A stretch of DNA of 12,589 bases from NCBI GenBank assembly GCA_023460615.1, contig JAEWPL010000199.1, positions 1-12,589 on the forward strand, in the 5' to 3' direction. The notes under the pieces were generated by a model. That model made no database searches. It had not been told where the DNA came from and saw only the letters and a program-made list of their open reading frames with translations. This DNA is from Pseudomonadota bacterium (lineage in GTDB: Bacteria > Pseudomonadota > Gammaproteobacteria > Enterobacterales > Succinivibrionaceae). Made by a program: the position numbers and the translations under genes. Below, piece after piece: positions 1 through 6,662 of the stretch. Each line of letters starts with the position of its first letter. The stretch's first letter is position 1.

Positions 1-531
1 GGTGTAATTCCTCAAGTACCACTTTCTAAAATGACCGATAAAGATTATGACTATGTCATGAATATCAATGTTAAAGGTACTTTCCATGCAGTTTGGGCTG
101 TAATGGAGCAGATGAAGATGCAACGCTATGGCAGAATTATTCTGACTTCATCTATTACAGGTCCAATCACTGGATATCCAGGTTGGGCTCATTATGGCGC
201 AAGTAAAGCTGCTCAGTTAGGTTTTATGCATACAGCTGCTATGGAGCTTGCACCATATGGCATTACTGTTAACGCAGAATCTCCTGGTAATGTGCTTACT
301 GAAGGGCTTGAATCTTTAGGTATGGAGTATGTTAACTCTATGTGTAAAGCTGTTCCTGTCGGTAAATTAGGCACTGGCTTTGAAATTGCTAGTGGAGCTT
401 TATTTTTAGCAGCTAAAGAATCTTGGTATATCAATGGCCATAATTTAGTCATTGATGGTGGTCAGGTTTTACCTGAGTGTGCTGGCGCTTTAGAGCTAAT
501 GCGCAAAGATTTTGAGCAGGAAAATGCTTAG
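1..531 (+). CDS. Short-chain dehydrogenase/reductase (SDR), 5'-truncated by window edge
   Basis: This is the C-terminal 176 residues of a classical NAD(P)-dependent SDR oxidoreductase. The frame is open from base 1 to a TAG stop, so the ATG at 31 is internal (residue 11 of what is visible) and the Rossmann TGxxxGxG motif lies outside the window. All catalytic residues of the visible part are present: Asn23 in the NxNVKG segment, Ser51 in TSSITG, and Tyr65 and Lys69 in YGASK. The GITVNAESPG segment after the active site and the C-terminal NLVIDGGQVLPE are typical of FabG/UcpA-like SDRs. Roughly 75 to 90 N-terminal residues should be missing, given a usual family length near 250-265. The substrate cannot be read from the sequence; a sugar alcohol or ketone reductase and a FabG-like 3-oxoacyl reductase are both possible. 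The gene is convergent with the MFS gene. Confidence 0.92.
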   Translation, partial: GVIPQVPLSKMTDKDYDYVMNINVKGTFHAVWAVMEQMKMQRYGRIILTSSITGPITGYPGWAHYGASKAAQLGFMHTAAMELAPYGITVNAESPGNVLTEGLESLGMEYVNSMCKAVPVGKLGTGFEIASGALFLAAKESWYINGHNLVIDGGQVLPECAGALELMRKDFEQENA

Positions 532-548
532 TCAAATGTCTGTATTTC

Positions 549-586
549 TGCCATACAACTTGTAATAGCGGTGCTGTTGTATGGCA
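549..586. terminator. Hairpin between convergent SDR and MFS genes, possible terminator
   Basis: A perfect 11-bp inverted repeat (TGCCATACAAC at 549-559 and GTTGTATGGCA at 576-586) encloses a 16-nt loop. It fills most of the short gap between the SDR stop (531) and the MFS stop (592-594). The placement suits a shared terminator, but neither strand has a T-run directly after the stem, so intrinsic termination is uncertain. It may instead only protect the 3' ends of the transcripts. Confidence 0.4.
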
Positions 587-591
587 AAAGC

Positions 592-1812
592 CTAATCCTT
601 CCTAAAAAAGTAGAACATCAAGATACAAGCAATAAAGGCTGTTACAGATCCAAAATAGAAAGGTACTTGATTATTTACATGATCGTATAAATATCCACCT
701 ATGACACTTGCTGGCAACAAAGTTAAACCTAAAGTTGCATGATACAAACCATAGCCAGTACCTTTAGTTTCAGGTGTGGTGATGTCAGAGATTAAAGACT
801 TTTGAGAAACATCAGCTAAAGCACTGTAAATACCATACATGATAAACAATGGTATAAAAGCTAAAAAGTTGTCGTAATGACCAAAGCCTAGGTAACTTAA
901 AGAATAAATCAAAAAGCCTAAGGCCATAAGTTTAGGTCTGCCAATTTTGTCGGACAATTTGCCAACTGGCATTGCGCACAACACAGAGGTAGTACTAAAA
1001 AGCATAAAGATAAAAGGCACAAAGATAGGATCAATATCGGTAGTTGCAGCCTTTAAAAGTAAGAGCGCATCCGAGGAATTTCCAAGGGAAAAAATAAAGA
1101 TCACCAACAGAAATTGAAAGTACTATTTTGGCAATTGCTTAAATTGAGAACACTTAAATTTTGCGTCTTGTTGCTGATGCTCTCTTTTAAGGTGTACCTC
1201 TCTTACAAAGAACACTACACAAGCTACACCACAAACTGCAGGTATCACTGCTAATAAAAATACTAAGTGGTAGTTTCCTGGCATTAGATAAAGAATAAGA
1301 CAAGCAAGTAGTGGACCTAACACTGCACCACTGTCATCCATAGCCTTTTGGAAACCAAAACTTTTACCAGCTACTTTTCTTTTGATGGAATTGCTAATTA
1401 AGCTATCACGTGGTGCTGAGCGTATACCTTTACCAACACGCTCTGTAAAGCGAATTAGCAGTACATGAATAGGTAAAGTTGCAAGGGCATATAAAGGTAA
1501 GACTAAGGAAGCAAGACCATAACCTATGATCATAAAAGGTTTACTTTTACCAATACGATCACTGATATAGCCTGAGATGGCTTTAAGAATAGCAGCTGTA
1601 CTTTCAGCAATACCTTCAATTAAAGCAATAGCTGTAGCACTTGCTCCTATTGAGAGTAAAAACATAGGCATTACAGCGTAAATCATTTTGGTGGCAGTAT
1701 CAGTAAAGAAACTAGTAAATCCTGCTCCAATTACGTTTCTTGCAAGCCCAAGTCTTTTCTTTTGAAAACTAGTTTTAGTCTTTTCTTGTTTAGCTTTGTT
1801 TTTTTTCTTCAT
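592..1812 (-). pseudogene. MFS transporter interrupted by an in-frame amber codon
   Basis: Read on the minus strand from ATG 1812, one frame encodes a complete 12-helix major facilitator transporter of 406 positions, ending at TAG (592-594). The only interruption is a TAG at 1125-1123 (codon 230). The N-terminal half carries MFS motif A (GYISDRIGKSKP) and the sub-family signature RVGKGIRSAPRDSLIS. The C-terminal half begins with FLLVIFIFSLGNSSDALLLL and carries a second motif A (GKLSDKIGRPK). Both halves lie in the same reading frame, so this is a nonsense change and not a frameshift. The stop falls in the central cytoplasmic loop between helices 6 and 7. An AAGGA ribosome site lies 7 nt before the ATG. 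A TTG at 1107 opens the C-half but has no visible ribosome site. Family members of this type are efflux or metabolite transporters; the substrate is unknown. A recent pseudogene, a sequencing error or read-through all remain possible. Confidence 0.85.
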
Positions 1813-1833
1813 GCAAAATCCTTAGTCTATATT

Positions 1834-1847
1834 ATGAGTATAGGCAA
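1834..1847 (-). promoter_or_regulatory. Candidate -10 region of the MFS gene
   Basis: On the minus strand this reads TTGCCTATACTCAT, containing TATACT (one mismatch to TATAAT) 25 nt before the MFS start codon. No convincing -35 hexamer is found 16-18 nt upstream. Nearly the same 14 bases (13 identical) occur upstream of the polyphosphate glucokinase gene at 12454-12467, which supports promoter function. Confidence 0.35.
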
Positions 1848-1914
1848 GGCTTTGCTAATTAGAAGACTTACATGCAAGAATTTTGTGGATAAATGTAAAA
1901 GTATTAGGTATGTC

Positions 1915-1944
1915 AAAAATGCGCCAAATCTTTGATTTAGCGCA
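1915..1944 (-). terminator. Intrinsic terminator of the aminotransferase gene
   Basis: On the minus strand the 11-nt arms TGCGCTAAATC and GATTTGGCGCA pair around an AAA loop, with one U-G wobble, and are followed by TTTTT and then GAC. The hairpin starts 10 nt after the aminotransferase stop codon. It is a standard Rho-independent terminator for the minus strand. Confidence 0.8.
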
Positions 1945-1953
1945 CTTTCATTT

Positions 1954-3285
1954 CTAAAGGTGAATTTCTGTTAAGGATTTTTTGATAGCTTCAATAAAGA
2001 AGTCTGCATCTTTTTTGTAGAAACGTAGTGGTGGACGGATCTTTAGAATATTTCCATATGGACCTGCAGCACCAATTAGTACGTTGTTGTAGCGAAGTCT
2101 ATTGATTAAAAGAGTAGCTCCTTCAGGATCTATTTCTTTAGTTTCAGGATCTTTTACAAGCTCTAATCCTGTAAATAAACCTGTACCTCTTACGTCACCT
2201 ATGCAAGGATGATCTTTTTGAAGAACTCTTAGTCCATCTCTTAAGTAATCACCAACTTCTTTTGCATTCTCAATTAAATTGTCTTCCTTTAGTACTTCTA
2301 AAACTGCAGTACCAGCAGCGCAAGCTCCTGGGGTGCCACCAAAGGTATTAAAGTAACCAGTTTGCTTTAATGCATCAATAATTTCATTGCGAGTAACCAT
2401 TGCTGACATTGGATAACCATTACCAATAGGTTTACCCATAGTTACAATATCAGGTATTACTCCGTGTCTTTGGAATCCCCACATTTTTCCTGTTCTTCCA
2501 AATCCAGGTTGAACTTCATCGGCAATATAAACACCACCATGCTTATGTACTACATCAACAGCTTTTTTGATAAAACCTTCAGGATCTGAGAATACACCGT
2601 CTGAGGAAAAGATATCATCAATTAGTAAGGCTGCAAATTTAATACCTGAAGCTTCAAGCTCTTCAATTGCTTTTTCAACATCACTGGCAAATTTATCAGC
2701 TAGTTGTTCTTTTGGTATACGGTAAGTATCTGGAGCTGGAACTGTTTTTACAAAGTCGCAAGTAATTTTACCGTTAGTACTTGATGGAGATACAAAGGTG
2801 GTTAAATAAGAATTACCATGGTAGGCACCTGAGGTTACAATAACTCCTTTACCACCTGTGTAGTAGAATGCGGAGCGTAAAGCTAAGTCGTTACTTTCAG
2901 ATCCTGTACAAGTCATTGCAATTTTATCTAATGGCTTTGGAAAAGTTGCTAATAGTTTTTCTGCATAATCGTCAACAACTTTATTTAAGTAACGAGTATG
3001 CGTATTAACAATTGCTAATTGTTTGCCTACATACTCAGCTACACGAGGATGACCATGTCCAATACAAGCAACGTTGTTATAACAGTCTAGATATTTGGTG
3101 CCTTTAGCATCAATTAAATAACATCCTTCGCCTTTGACTACTTCAATTGGTTCTTGGAAAAATAAGACTGATGCAGAGCCAAAAACATCTAAACGTCTTT
3201 TAGTTTCTGGTTTTACATCTTCTGGCAGACTATCAAAATTTGCTTGATCAAAAGCATTCATAGATAAAATTGATTTAATAGCCAT
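1954..3285 (-). CDS. Class III PLP-dependent aminotransferase (AGXT2 / ethanolamine-phosphate lyase-like family)
   Basis: A 443-residue fold-type I PLP enzyme, full length for the class III (ornithine/GABA/AGXT2) family. Visible signatures are YLDCYNNVACIGHGHPRV near residues 65-82, the PLP-phosphate loop TGSESND at 127-133, AYHG with His156, the cofactor-ring Asp256 in IADEVQPGFGR, the Schiff-base Lys285 in MGKPIGNGYP, and FGGTPGACAAG near 315-325. The pattern NNVACIGHGHP with NTHTRYL is what I recall from the AGXT2-like branch, which includes alanine-glyoxylate aminotransferase 2 and ethanolamine-phosphate or phosphohydroxylysine phospho-lyases. A transaminase and a phospho-lyase are therefore both possible, and the substrate cannot be settled by eye. 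The start is supported by AGGAG 7 nt before the ATG. The gene is alone in its unit: a terminator follows it and a 257-bp gap with repeated operator-like motifs precedes it. Confidence 0.92.
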   Translation of the reverse strand: MAIKSILSMNAFDQANFDSLPEDVKPETKRRLDVFGSASVLFFQEPIEVVKGEGCYLIDAKGTKYLDCYNNVACIGHGHPRVAEYVGKQLAIVNTHTRYLNKVVDDYAEKLLATFPKPLDKIAMTCTGSESNDLALRSAFYYTGGKGVIVTSGAYHGNSYLTTFVSPSSTNGKITCDFVKTVPAPDTYRIPKEQLADKFASDVEKAIEELEASGIKFAALLIDDIFSSDGVFSDPEGFIKKAVDVVHKHGGVYIADEVQPGFGRTGKMWGFQRHGVIPDIVTMGKPIGNGYPMSAMVTRNEIIDALKQTGYFNTFGGTPGACAAGTAVLEVLKEDNLIENAKEVGDYLRDGLRVLQKDHPCIGDVRGTGLFTGLELVKDPETKEIDPEGATLLINRLRYNNVLIGAAGPYGNILKIRPPLRFYKKDADFFIEAIKKSLTEIHL

Positions 3286-3321
3286 AACAAGCTCCTAAAT
3301 TAAACTTTTGTTGTTCTTTGT

Positions 3322-3390
3322 GTTTAAAGTACCACATAAATGTTGTAAGTACAACGTAAACTATCGGTAAAATAGTTTAAAGTGCAACAT
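3322..3390 (-). promoter_or_regulatory. Tandem operator-like motifs upstream of the aminotransferase gene
   Basis: Three copies of a motif close to AYGTKGYACTT run in the same direction on the minus strand: ATGTTGCACTTTAAAC (3390-3375), ACGTTGTACTTACAAC (3357-3342) and ATGTGGTACTTTAAAC (3337-3322). The outer two agree at 14 of 16 bases. Start-to-start distances are 33 and 20 bp, close to three and two helical turns. The middle copy is also a palindrome (GTTGTA, 2 nt, TACAAC). They lie 37-105 bp before the start codon, where an activator or repressor would bind. The regulator is not encoded nearby. Confidence 0.5.
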
Positions 3391-3542
3391 TTGCTAAAAA
3401 TAAGGCAATTTGTTGAATGAAGGTGCATGAGTGTGTCAAAACAAGGCAACAATAAAAGAAGAGAAATATCACTATCAGCTCAAGGCTAGTTCTTGTAAAC
3501 ACACTTTCTAAAATAAAGGATAGAAGGTAGTTTAAAGGAAAT

Positions 3543-4304
3543 TTATGCAAGATCTTCTTTTGGAAGACTTTCTTTTCTTCTGCAAAATATAGTGGCGATA
3601 ACTATACCAACTTCATAAAGAATAATGATTGGTAAAGCTAATAATAATTGTGATGCAATATCTGGTGGGGTTAACACAGCTGCAATAGCAAAGGCTACAA
3701 CAATTAAATAGCGTCTAAACTTTTTCAACTTTTCAAGTGAGACTACATTCATGGATGCTAATAAAGTAACAGCAACTGGTACTTCAAAAGTTGCGCCAAA
3801 AGCTATAAACATATGTAACACAAAGCTTAAATATGAATCGATGTCTGGAGCAAAGTTAATTGCATCAGGGCTAAATGAGGCAATAAAGGTGAAAAGAAAA
3901 CCAAAGACTACAAAATAGCAATAAGCAACTCCTGATGCAAACATCAAAAGAGAGCTTATAACAAGTGGAATCACAAATTTCTTCTCTTTCTTAAATAAGG
4001 CAGGAGATAAAAACATCCAAATTTGATAAACAGTAAAAGGAAGAGATAGGCAAAAAGCACAAAATAGTAATATTTTAAGTGGTCCAAGCACGGGCGCTAT
4101 TACGCTTACAGAAAGTAATTGAGCCCCTTGAGGTAAAGATTGCATCAGTGGTTTTGAGAAATACTCAAAGAGAGTATTTGTAAAAGGAGAAAGAGCAATA
4201 GTGCAACATATTAAGCCTAATAATATCAGTACGATACGTTTTCTTAACTCTAAAAAATGAGCTGTTAGACTCATGCTTTGTAAGGATTCTGTATTATTAG
4301 TCAT
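3543..4304 (-). CDS. tatC: Sec-independent protein translocase TatC
   Basis: TatC is the polytopic core and signal-peptide receptor of the twin-arginine translocase in the inner membrane; with TatB it recognises folded, RR-signal cargo. The protein has 253 residues and six predicted membrane segments. Family landmarks are present: HFLELRKR with Glu19 (counterpart of E. coli Glu15), the first periplasmic loop LPQGAQLLSVSVIAPVLGPLKI, Pro-rich SLPFTVYQIWMFLSPALFKKEKK with Glu107 (counterpart of Glu103), SYLSFVLHMFIAFGATFEVPV and LTPPDIASQ. I chose the ATG at 4304 over the TTG at 4325: MTNNTESLQSMSLTAHFLELRKR matches the usual TatC N-terminus, and the TTG would overlap tatB. The gene starts 7 nt after the tatB stop, so it is cotranscribed. 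No canonical terminator was recognised downstream and no tatD follows. Confidence 0.96.
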   Translation of the reverse strand: MTNNTESLQSMSLTAHFLELRKRIVLILLGLICCTIALSPFTNTLFEYFSKPLMQSLPQGAQLLSVSVIAPVLGPLKILLFCAFCLSLPFTVYQIWMFLSPALFKKEKKFVIPLVISSLLMFASGVAYCYFVVFGFLFTFIASFSPDAINFAPDIDSYLSFVLHMFIAFGATFEVPVAVTLLASMNVVSLEKLKKFRRYLIVVAFAIAAVLTPPDIASQLLLALPIIILYEVGIVIATIFCRRKESLPKEDLA

Positions 4305-4311
4305 AGCACAC

Positions 4312-4719
4312 TCACTTAGTAGCAATTTGTTGCTTTAATGCTTCTATTTCTGCTTCTAAAGATGAAATTCTACGTTCTAAATCACTGTCTTTATCTGAAT
4401 TTTCATTACTTTGGGTAGATGTGATCTTTGAAAACTCATTTACATCGACTGTCCATAATCTTTGTTTTGGATCAGTCTTGGTTATAGGTTTTGGAGATGA
4501 GACTTTTAGTGCACTTGAAAAGTCATTTGCTTTAAGGCTAGATTTCACCTGATCTAACTCATCTAACCCCATTTGAGTTTTTACAGAGTTTAAATAAGCT
4601 CTAGCTTTAGAGAAAACTCCACCTATTGCAAATGCCATTTTAAAGGTACGCTGTGGTCCGAGTACGACAAGCGAGAGTACCACGATGATAATAAGCTCAT
4701 CAAAACCTATAAAGCTCAT
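4312..4719 (-). CDS. tatB: Sec-independent protein translocase TatB
   Basis: TatB is the single-span partner that forms the substrate-receptor complex with TatC. The 135-residue protein shows the TatB N-terminus: a short periplasmic end, a membrane helix at about residues 5-20 with the conserved polar Glu8, then the hinge GPQR at 21-24 and an amphipathic helix (TFKMAFAIGGVFSKARAYLNSVKTQM). The GPQR hinge and Glu8 distinguish it from TatA. The cytoplasmic tail is polar and poorly conserved, but residues 112-132 (DLERRISSLEAEIEALKQQI) look like a short coiled coil. The protein is somewhat shorter than the E. coli one. The gene starts 2 nt after the tatA stop, with an AAGAAG ribosome site inside the tatA end, and stops 7 nt before tatC. 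Confidence 0.95.
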   Translation of the reverse strand: MSFIGFDELIIIVVLSLVVLGPQRTFKMAFAIGGVFSKARAYLNSVKTQMGLDELDQVKSSLKANDFSSALKVSSPKPITKTDPKQRLWTVDVNEFSKITSTQSNENSDKDSDLERRISSLEAEIEALKQQIATK

Positions 4720-4721
4720 GA

Positions 4722-4919
4722 TTACTTCTTTTCAGTTGCACTGTCAGCCATTTGTTTATCAATTGAAGAAACTTCGTCTGAAGCTTCCTTCATACCTTCT
4801 TTAAAACCTTTGATTGCACCACCAAGATCTTTACCTACATTCTTAAGTTTTGAAGTTCCAAAAACTAAAGCAACAACAACTAATAGAATTAACCAGTGCC
4901 AAATTGACATCGCGCCCAT
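4722..4919 (-). CDS. tatA: Sec-independent protein translocase TatA
   Basis: TatA assembles the size-variable pore or membrane-weakening patch through which folded proteins cross the inner membrane. At 65 residues it is short for the family (E. coli TatA has 89), because the acidic cytoplasmic tail is reduced. The N-terminal membrane helix (SIWHWLILLVVVALVF, residues 5-20), the hinge FGTSKL with Phe20-Gly21, and the amphipathic helix NVGKDLGGAIKGFKEGM with Phe39 are all canonical. There is no Glu at position 8 and no GPQR, so this is TatA rather than TatB. AGGAG lies 7 nt before the ATG. It is the first gene of tatABC. Confidence 0.95.
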   Translation of the reverse strand: MGAMSIWHWLILLVVVALVFGTSKLKNVGKDLGGAIKGFKEGMKEASDEVSSIDKQMADSATEKK

Positions 4920-4945
4920 AGTAAATCTCCTATGAAATTCATTGT

Positions 4946-4964
4946 ACTTAACAAAAGGTTAAGT
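4946..4964. repeat. Short inverted repeat in the tatA leader
   Basis: ACTTAAC (4946-4952) and GTTAAGT (4958-4964) form perfect 7-bp arms around 5 nt. It covers the expected transcription start of the candidate tat promoter, so it could be an operator, or it could be a small hairpin in the leader RNA. Confidence 0.4.
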
Positions 4965-4966
4965 TT

Positions 4967-4995
4967 AGTATCACTTTGTATTGAGAAAGTTGCAA
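4967..4995 (-). promoter_or_regulatory. Candidate sigma-70 promoter of tatABC
   Basis: On the minus strand TTGCAA (4995-4990) and GATACT (4972-4967) are separated by exactly 17 nt. Each hexamer matches the consensus at 4 of 6 positions. The -10 ends 48 nt before the tatA start codon. The promoter is moderate and has not been tested. Confidence 0.45.
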
Positions 4996-5043
4996 CAAAA
5001 CATGTGGGTTTTAACACATAATAATCAATTACAGTGCAAGTCT

Positions 5044-5077
5044 TTATTAAAAGGTGCAACTTTGCACCTTTTAATAA
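5044..5077. repeat. 34-bp perfect inverted repeat upstream of tatA
   Basis: The 16-nt arms TTATTAAAAGGTGCAA (5044-5059) and TTGCACCTTTTAATAA (5062-5077) are exactly complementary, separated by CT. It is the strongest dyad in the window. No gene ends next to it and no T-run follows on either strand, so a terminator is unlikely. A binding site for a dimeric regulator, or a structured RNA, fits better. A further GTGCAA copy sits at 5034-5039. Confidence 0.6.
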
Positions 5078-5218
5078 CATGAAGAAGTTTTCATAAAGGC
5101 TCATTCTAAAAAAATATGATGCTGAATTAATGTATATTTTTGTGTGAAATTAACTTGAAGAAATGTCATTATTGGTAAAAAAAGATCTTGAAGAACTGCA
5201 AAAATGGCTTATTTATGA

Positions 5219-5247
5219 TTGATATAAAACTAATAGTTTTCTATACT
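5219..5247 (+). promoter_or_regulatory. Sigma-70 promoter of the AAA-ATPase gene
   Basis: TTGATA (5219-5224) and TATACT (5242-5247) match the consensus at 5 of 6 positions each and are 17 nt apart. The -10 ends 34 nt before the preferred start codon at 5282. This is the best promoter match in the window. Confidence 0.7.
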
Positions 5248-5281
5248 AAAAACAGTAGAACATCGTTGAATGGAAGGTACT

Positions 5282-6634
5282 ATGATCTTCAAAAGAAAAG
5301 CTTATGCGCAGTTGTTAACTTGGAAACAGCAATATGCAAATGACTATGCTTTGTTAATTGAAGGCGCTAGGCGTGTAGGCAAAACAACGTTAGCAGTTAA
5401 CTTTGCTAAAAATGAGTATGAAAGCTTTTTACTAATCGACTTTTCTAATACTACAAAAGAGGTGTTAGCCTGTTTTGATGATCTTACCAATCTTGATTTG
5501 TTTTACTTAAAATTAAGTGCTGTCACAAATTCTAATATAGAGCCTTACAAATCAGTTATTATTTTTGATGAAATTCAGCTATTTCCAAAGGCAAGACAAG
5601 CTATTAAGCATTTAATTGCTGATGGACGATATCACTTTATTGAGACAGGATCTTTAATTTCAATTCGTCAAAATCTTAAAGATATATTGATCCCGTCAGA
5701 GGAAATGAAGCTACAGCTGTATCCATTAGACTATGAGGAGTTTTTACAAGCTGTTGAGCCAAACAAAATAGCAATATTAGACAAAATCTATCAGCAAAAG
5801 GTTGCTATAGGACAAGATCTAAATCGTAAGCTGATGAAAGATTTTAGATTGTATATGGCACTTGGTGGTATGCCTCAAGTTGTTGAAGCATACCTAAATA
5901 AAAAGAGTTTTAGCCAGATTGAAGTTGTAAAGCAAAATATCATTGCCTTATATCTTGAAGATCTATATAAGATTGACAAGACGGGTGCCTTGTCAGAAAT
6001 CTACAAATCAATACCTTCTCAACTGTCAAAAGATGCTAAAAAATTTGTGATTTCAAAAGCTACTAACAAGAGAAGTAGTAAAGATAATCAATTAGAGCAA
6101 ATTTTAACTTTAGCAGATTCAAAAATAACACTAACCTGTTATGACGTAAGTTCACCTTCAATTGATCTTGTAAGTAGTAAAAGGCTTGATAAGTTTAAAT
6201 TGTATCTAGCTGATATAGGCTTGTTTGTATCTTTAATGTTCGGCTCGGGACATGGTGTTGATAAAGATATTTACACCAAGTTGTTGTCTGACAAATTGCC
6301 TTCAAATTTAGGCTTTTTGTACGAGAATGTTGTAGCGCAACTGATTGCTTCAAGTGGAAGTTCTCTTTTTTACCATACTTGGAATAAAGAGCAAAGTGCT
6401 CATTATTATGAAATTGATTTTTTAGTACCTTGTAATTCAAAGTTAGTAGCCATTGAGGTTAAATCCTCACGAATTGACAATCACTCATCTATAGATGCCT
6501 TTTTAGTAAAGTTCTCAAATCAAGTAAAAGAAGGCTTGCTAGTGTCGCAAAAGGAATACCAAAAAATTGGCAATATTACAAATTATCCGTTTTATCTGTT
6601 GCAACATAAGCTAAATGAATTACAAGCTAACTAG
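5282..6634 (+). CDS. AAA+ ATPase with C-terminal DUF4143 domain (AAA_14 family)
   Basis: A 450-residue cytoplasmic P-loop ATPase of the AAA_14/DUF4143 type, a widespread family with no settled function. Walker A is GARRVGKT at residues 28-35 and Walker B is IIFDEIQ at 93-99 with Asp96-Glu97. A sensor-like IETGSLISI segment follows. The C-terminal part shows EIDFLV (Asp379) and AIEVKSS (Glu392, Lys394), an arrangement resembling the PD-(D/E)xK nuclease core seen at the end of DUF4143 proteins; nuclease activity is not established. I prefer the ATG at 5282 over the one at 5270, because GGAAGG lies just before 5282. The gene has its own near-consensus promoter and terminator and so is monocistronic. 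It is divergent from tatABC with no evident functional link. Lone copies of this family are often thought to be mobile accessory genes, but I see no transfer marks here. Confidence 0.88.
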   Translation: MIFKRKAYAQLLTWKQQYANDYALLIEGARRVGKTTLAVNFAKNEYESFLLIDFSNTTKEVLACFDDLTNLDLFYLKLSAVTNSNIEPYKSVIIFDEIQLFPKARQAIKHLIADGRYHFIETGSLISIRQNLKDILIPSEEMKLQLYPLDYEEFLQAVEPNKIAILDKIYQQKVAIGQDLNRKLMKDFRLYMALGGMPQVVEAYLNKKSFSQIEVVKQNIIALYLEDLYKIDKTGALSEIYKSIPSQLSKDAKKFVISKATNKRSSKDNQLEQILTLADSKITLTCYDVSSPSIDLVSSKRLDKFKLYLADIGLFVSLMFGSGHGVDKDIYTKLLSDKLPSNLGFLYENVVAQLIASSGSSLFYHTWNKEQSAHYYEIDFLVPCNSKLVAIEVKSSRIDNHSSIDAFLVKFSNQVKEGLLVSQKEYQKIGNITNYPFYLLQHKLNELQAN

Positions 6635-6662
6635 AGATTATTTAGCAGTTGATGAAGTCAAA

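Larger units (their letters stand above)
4920..5281. other. Divergent intergenic region between tatA and the AAA-ATPase gene
   Basis: This 362-bp region has no convincing gene. From left to right it holds the tatA ribosome site, a small inverted repeat (4946-4964), a candidate tat promoter (4967-4995), a weak CRP-like dyad (5003-5018), a 34-bp perfect inverted repeat (5044-5077), about 140 bp of AT-rich DNA in which I see nothing but a 19-codon frame without a good ribosome site (5163-5222), and the ATPase promoter (5219-5247). Confidence 0.7.

Noticed and set aside
213..452. 79-codon open frame opposite the SDR gene
   Set aside because: A shadow of the conserved SDR coding sequence, without a ribosome site.
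1123..1125. TAG recoded as a sense codon through an alternative genetic code
   Set aside because: Several intact genes here end at TAG, so the codon acts as a normal stop in this genome.
3430..3505. Long-range pairing GTGTGT with ACACAC behind tatC as a terminator
   Set aside because: Short broken arms with a loop of about 50 nt and no T-run next to the stem.
4889..5104. 71-codon open frame on the minus strand overlapping the start of tatA
   Set aside because: It runs through the tat promoter region and the 34-bp inverted repeat, has no family resemblance, and overlaps the well-supported tatA start in another frame.
5163..5222. 19-codon frame MSLLVKKDLEELQKWLIYD before the ATPase gene
   Set aside because: No real Shine-Dalgarno site, and its end overlaps the -35 of the ATPase promoter; too short to support.
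6195..6440. 81-codon open frame opposite the ATPase gene
   Set aside because: Antisense shadow; no ribosome site or domain.
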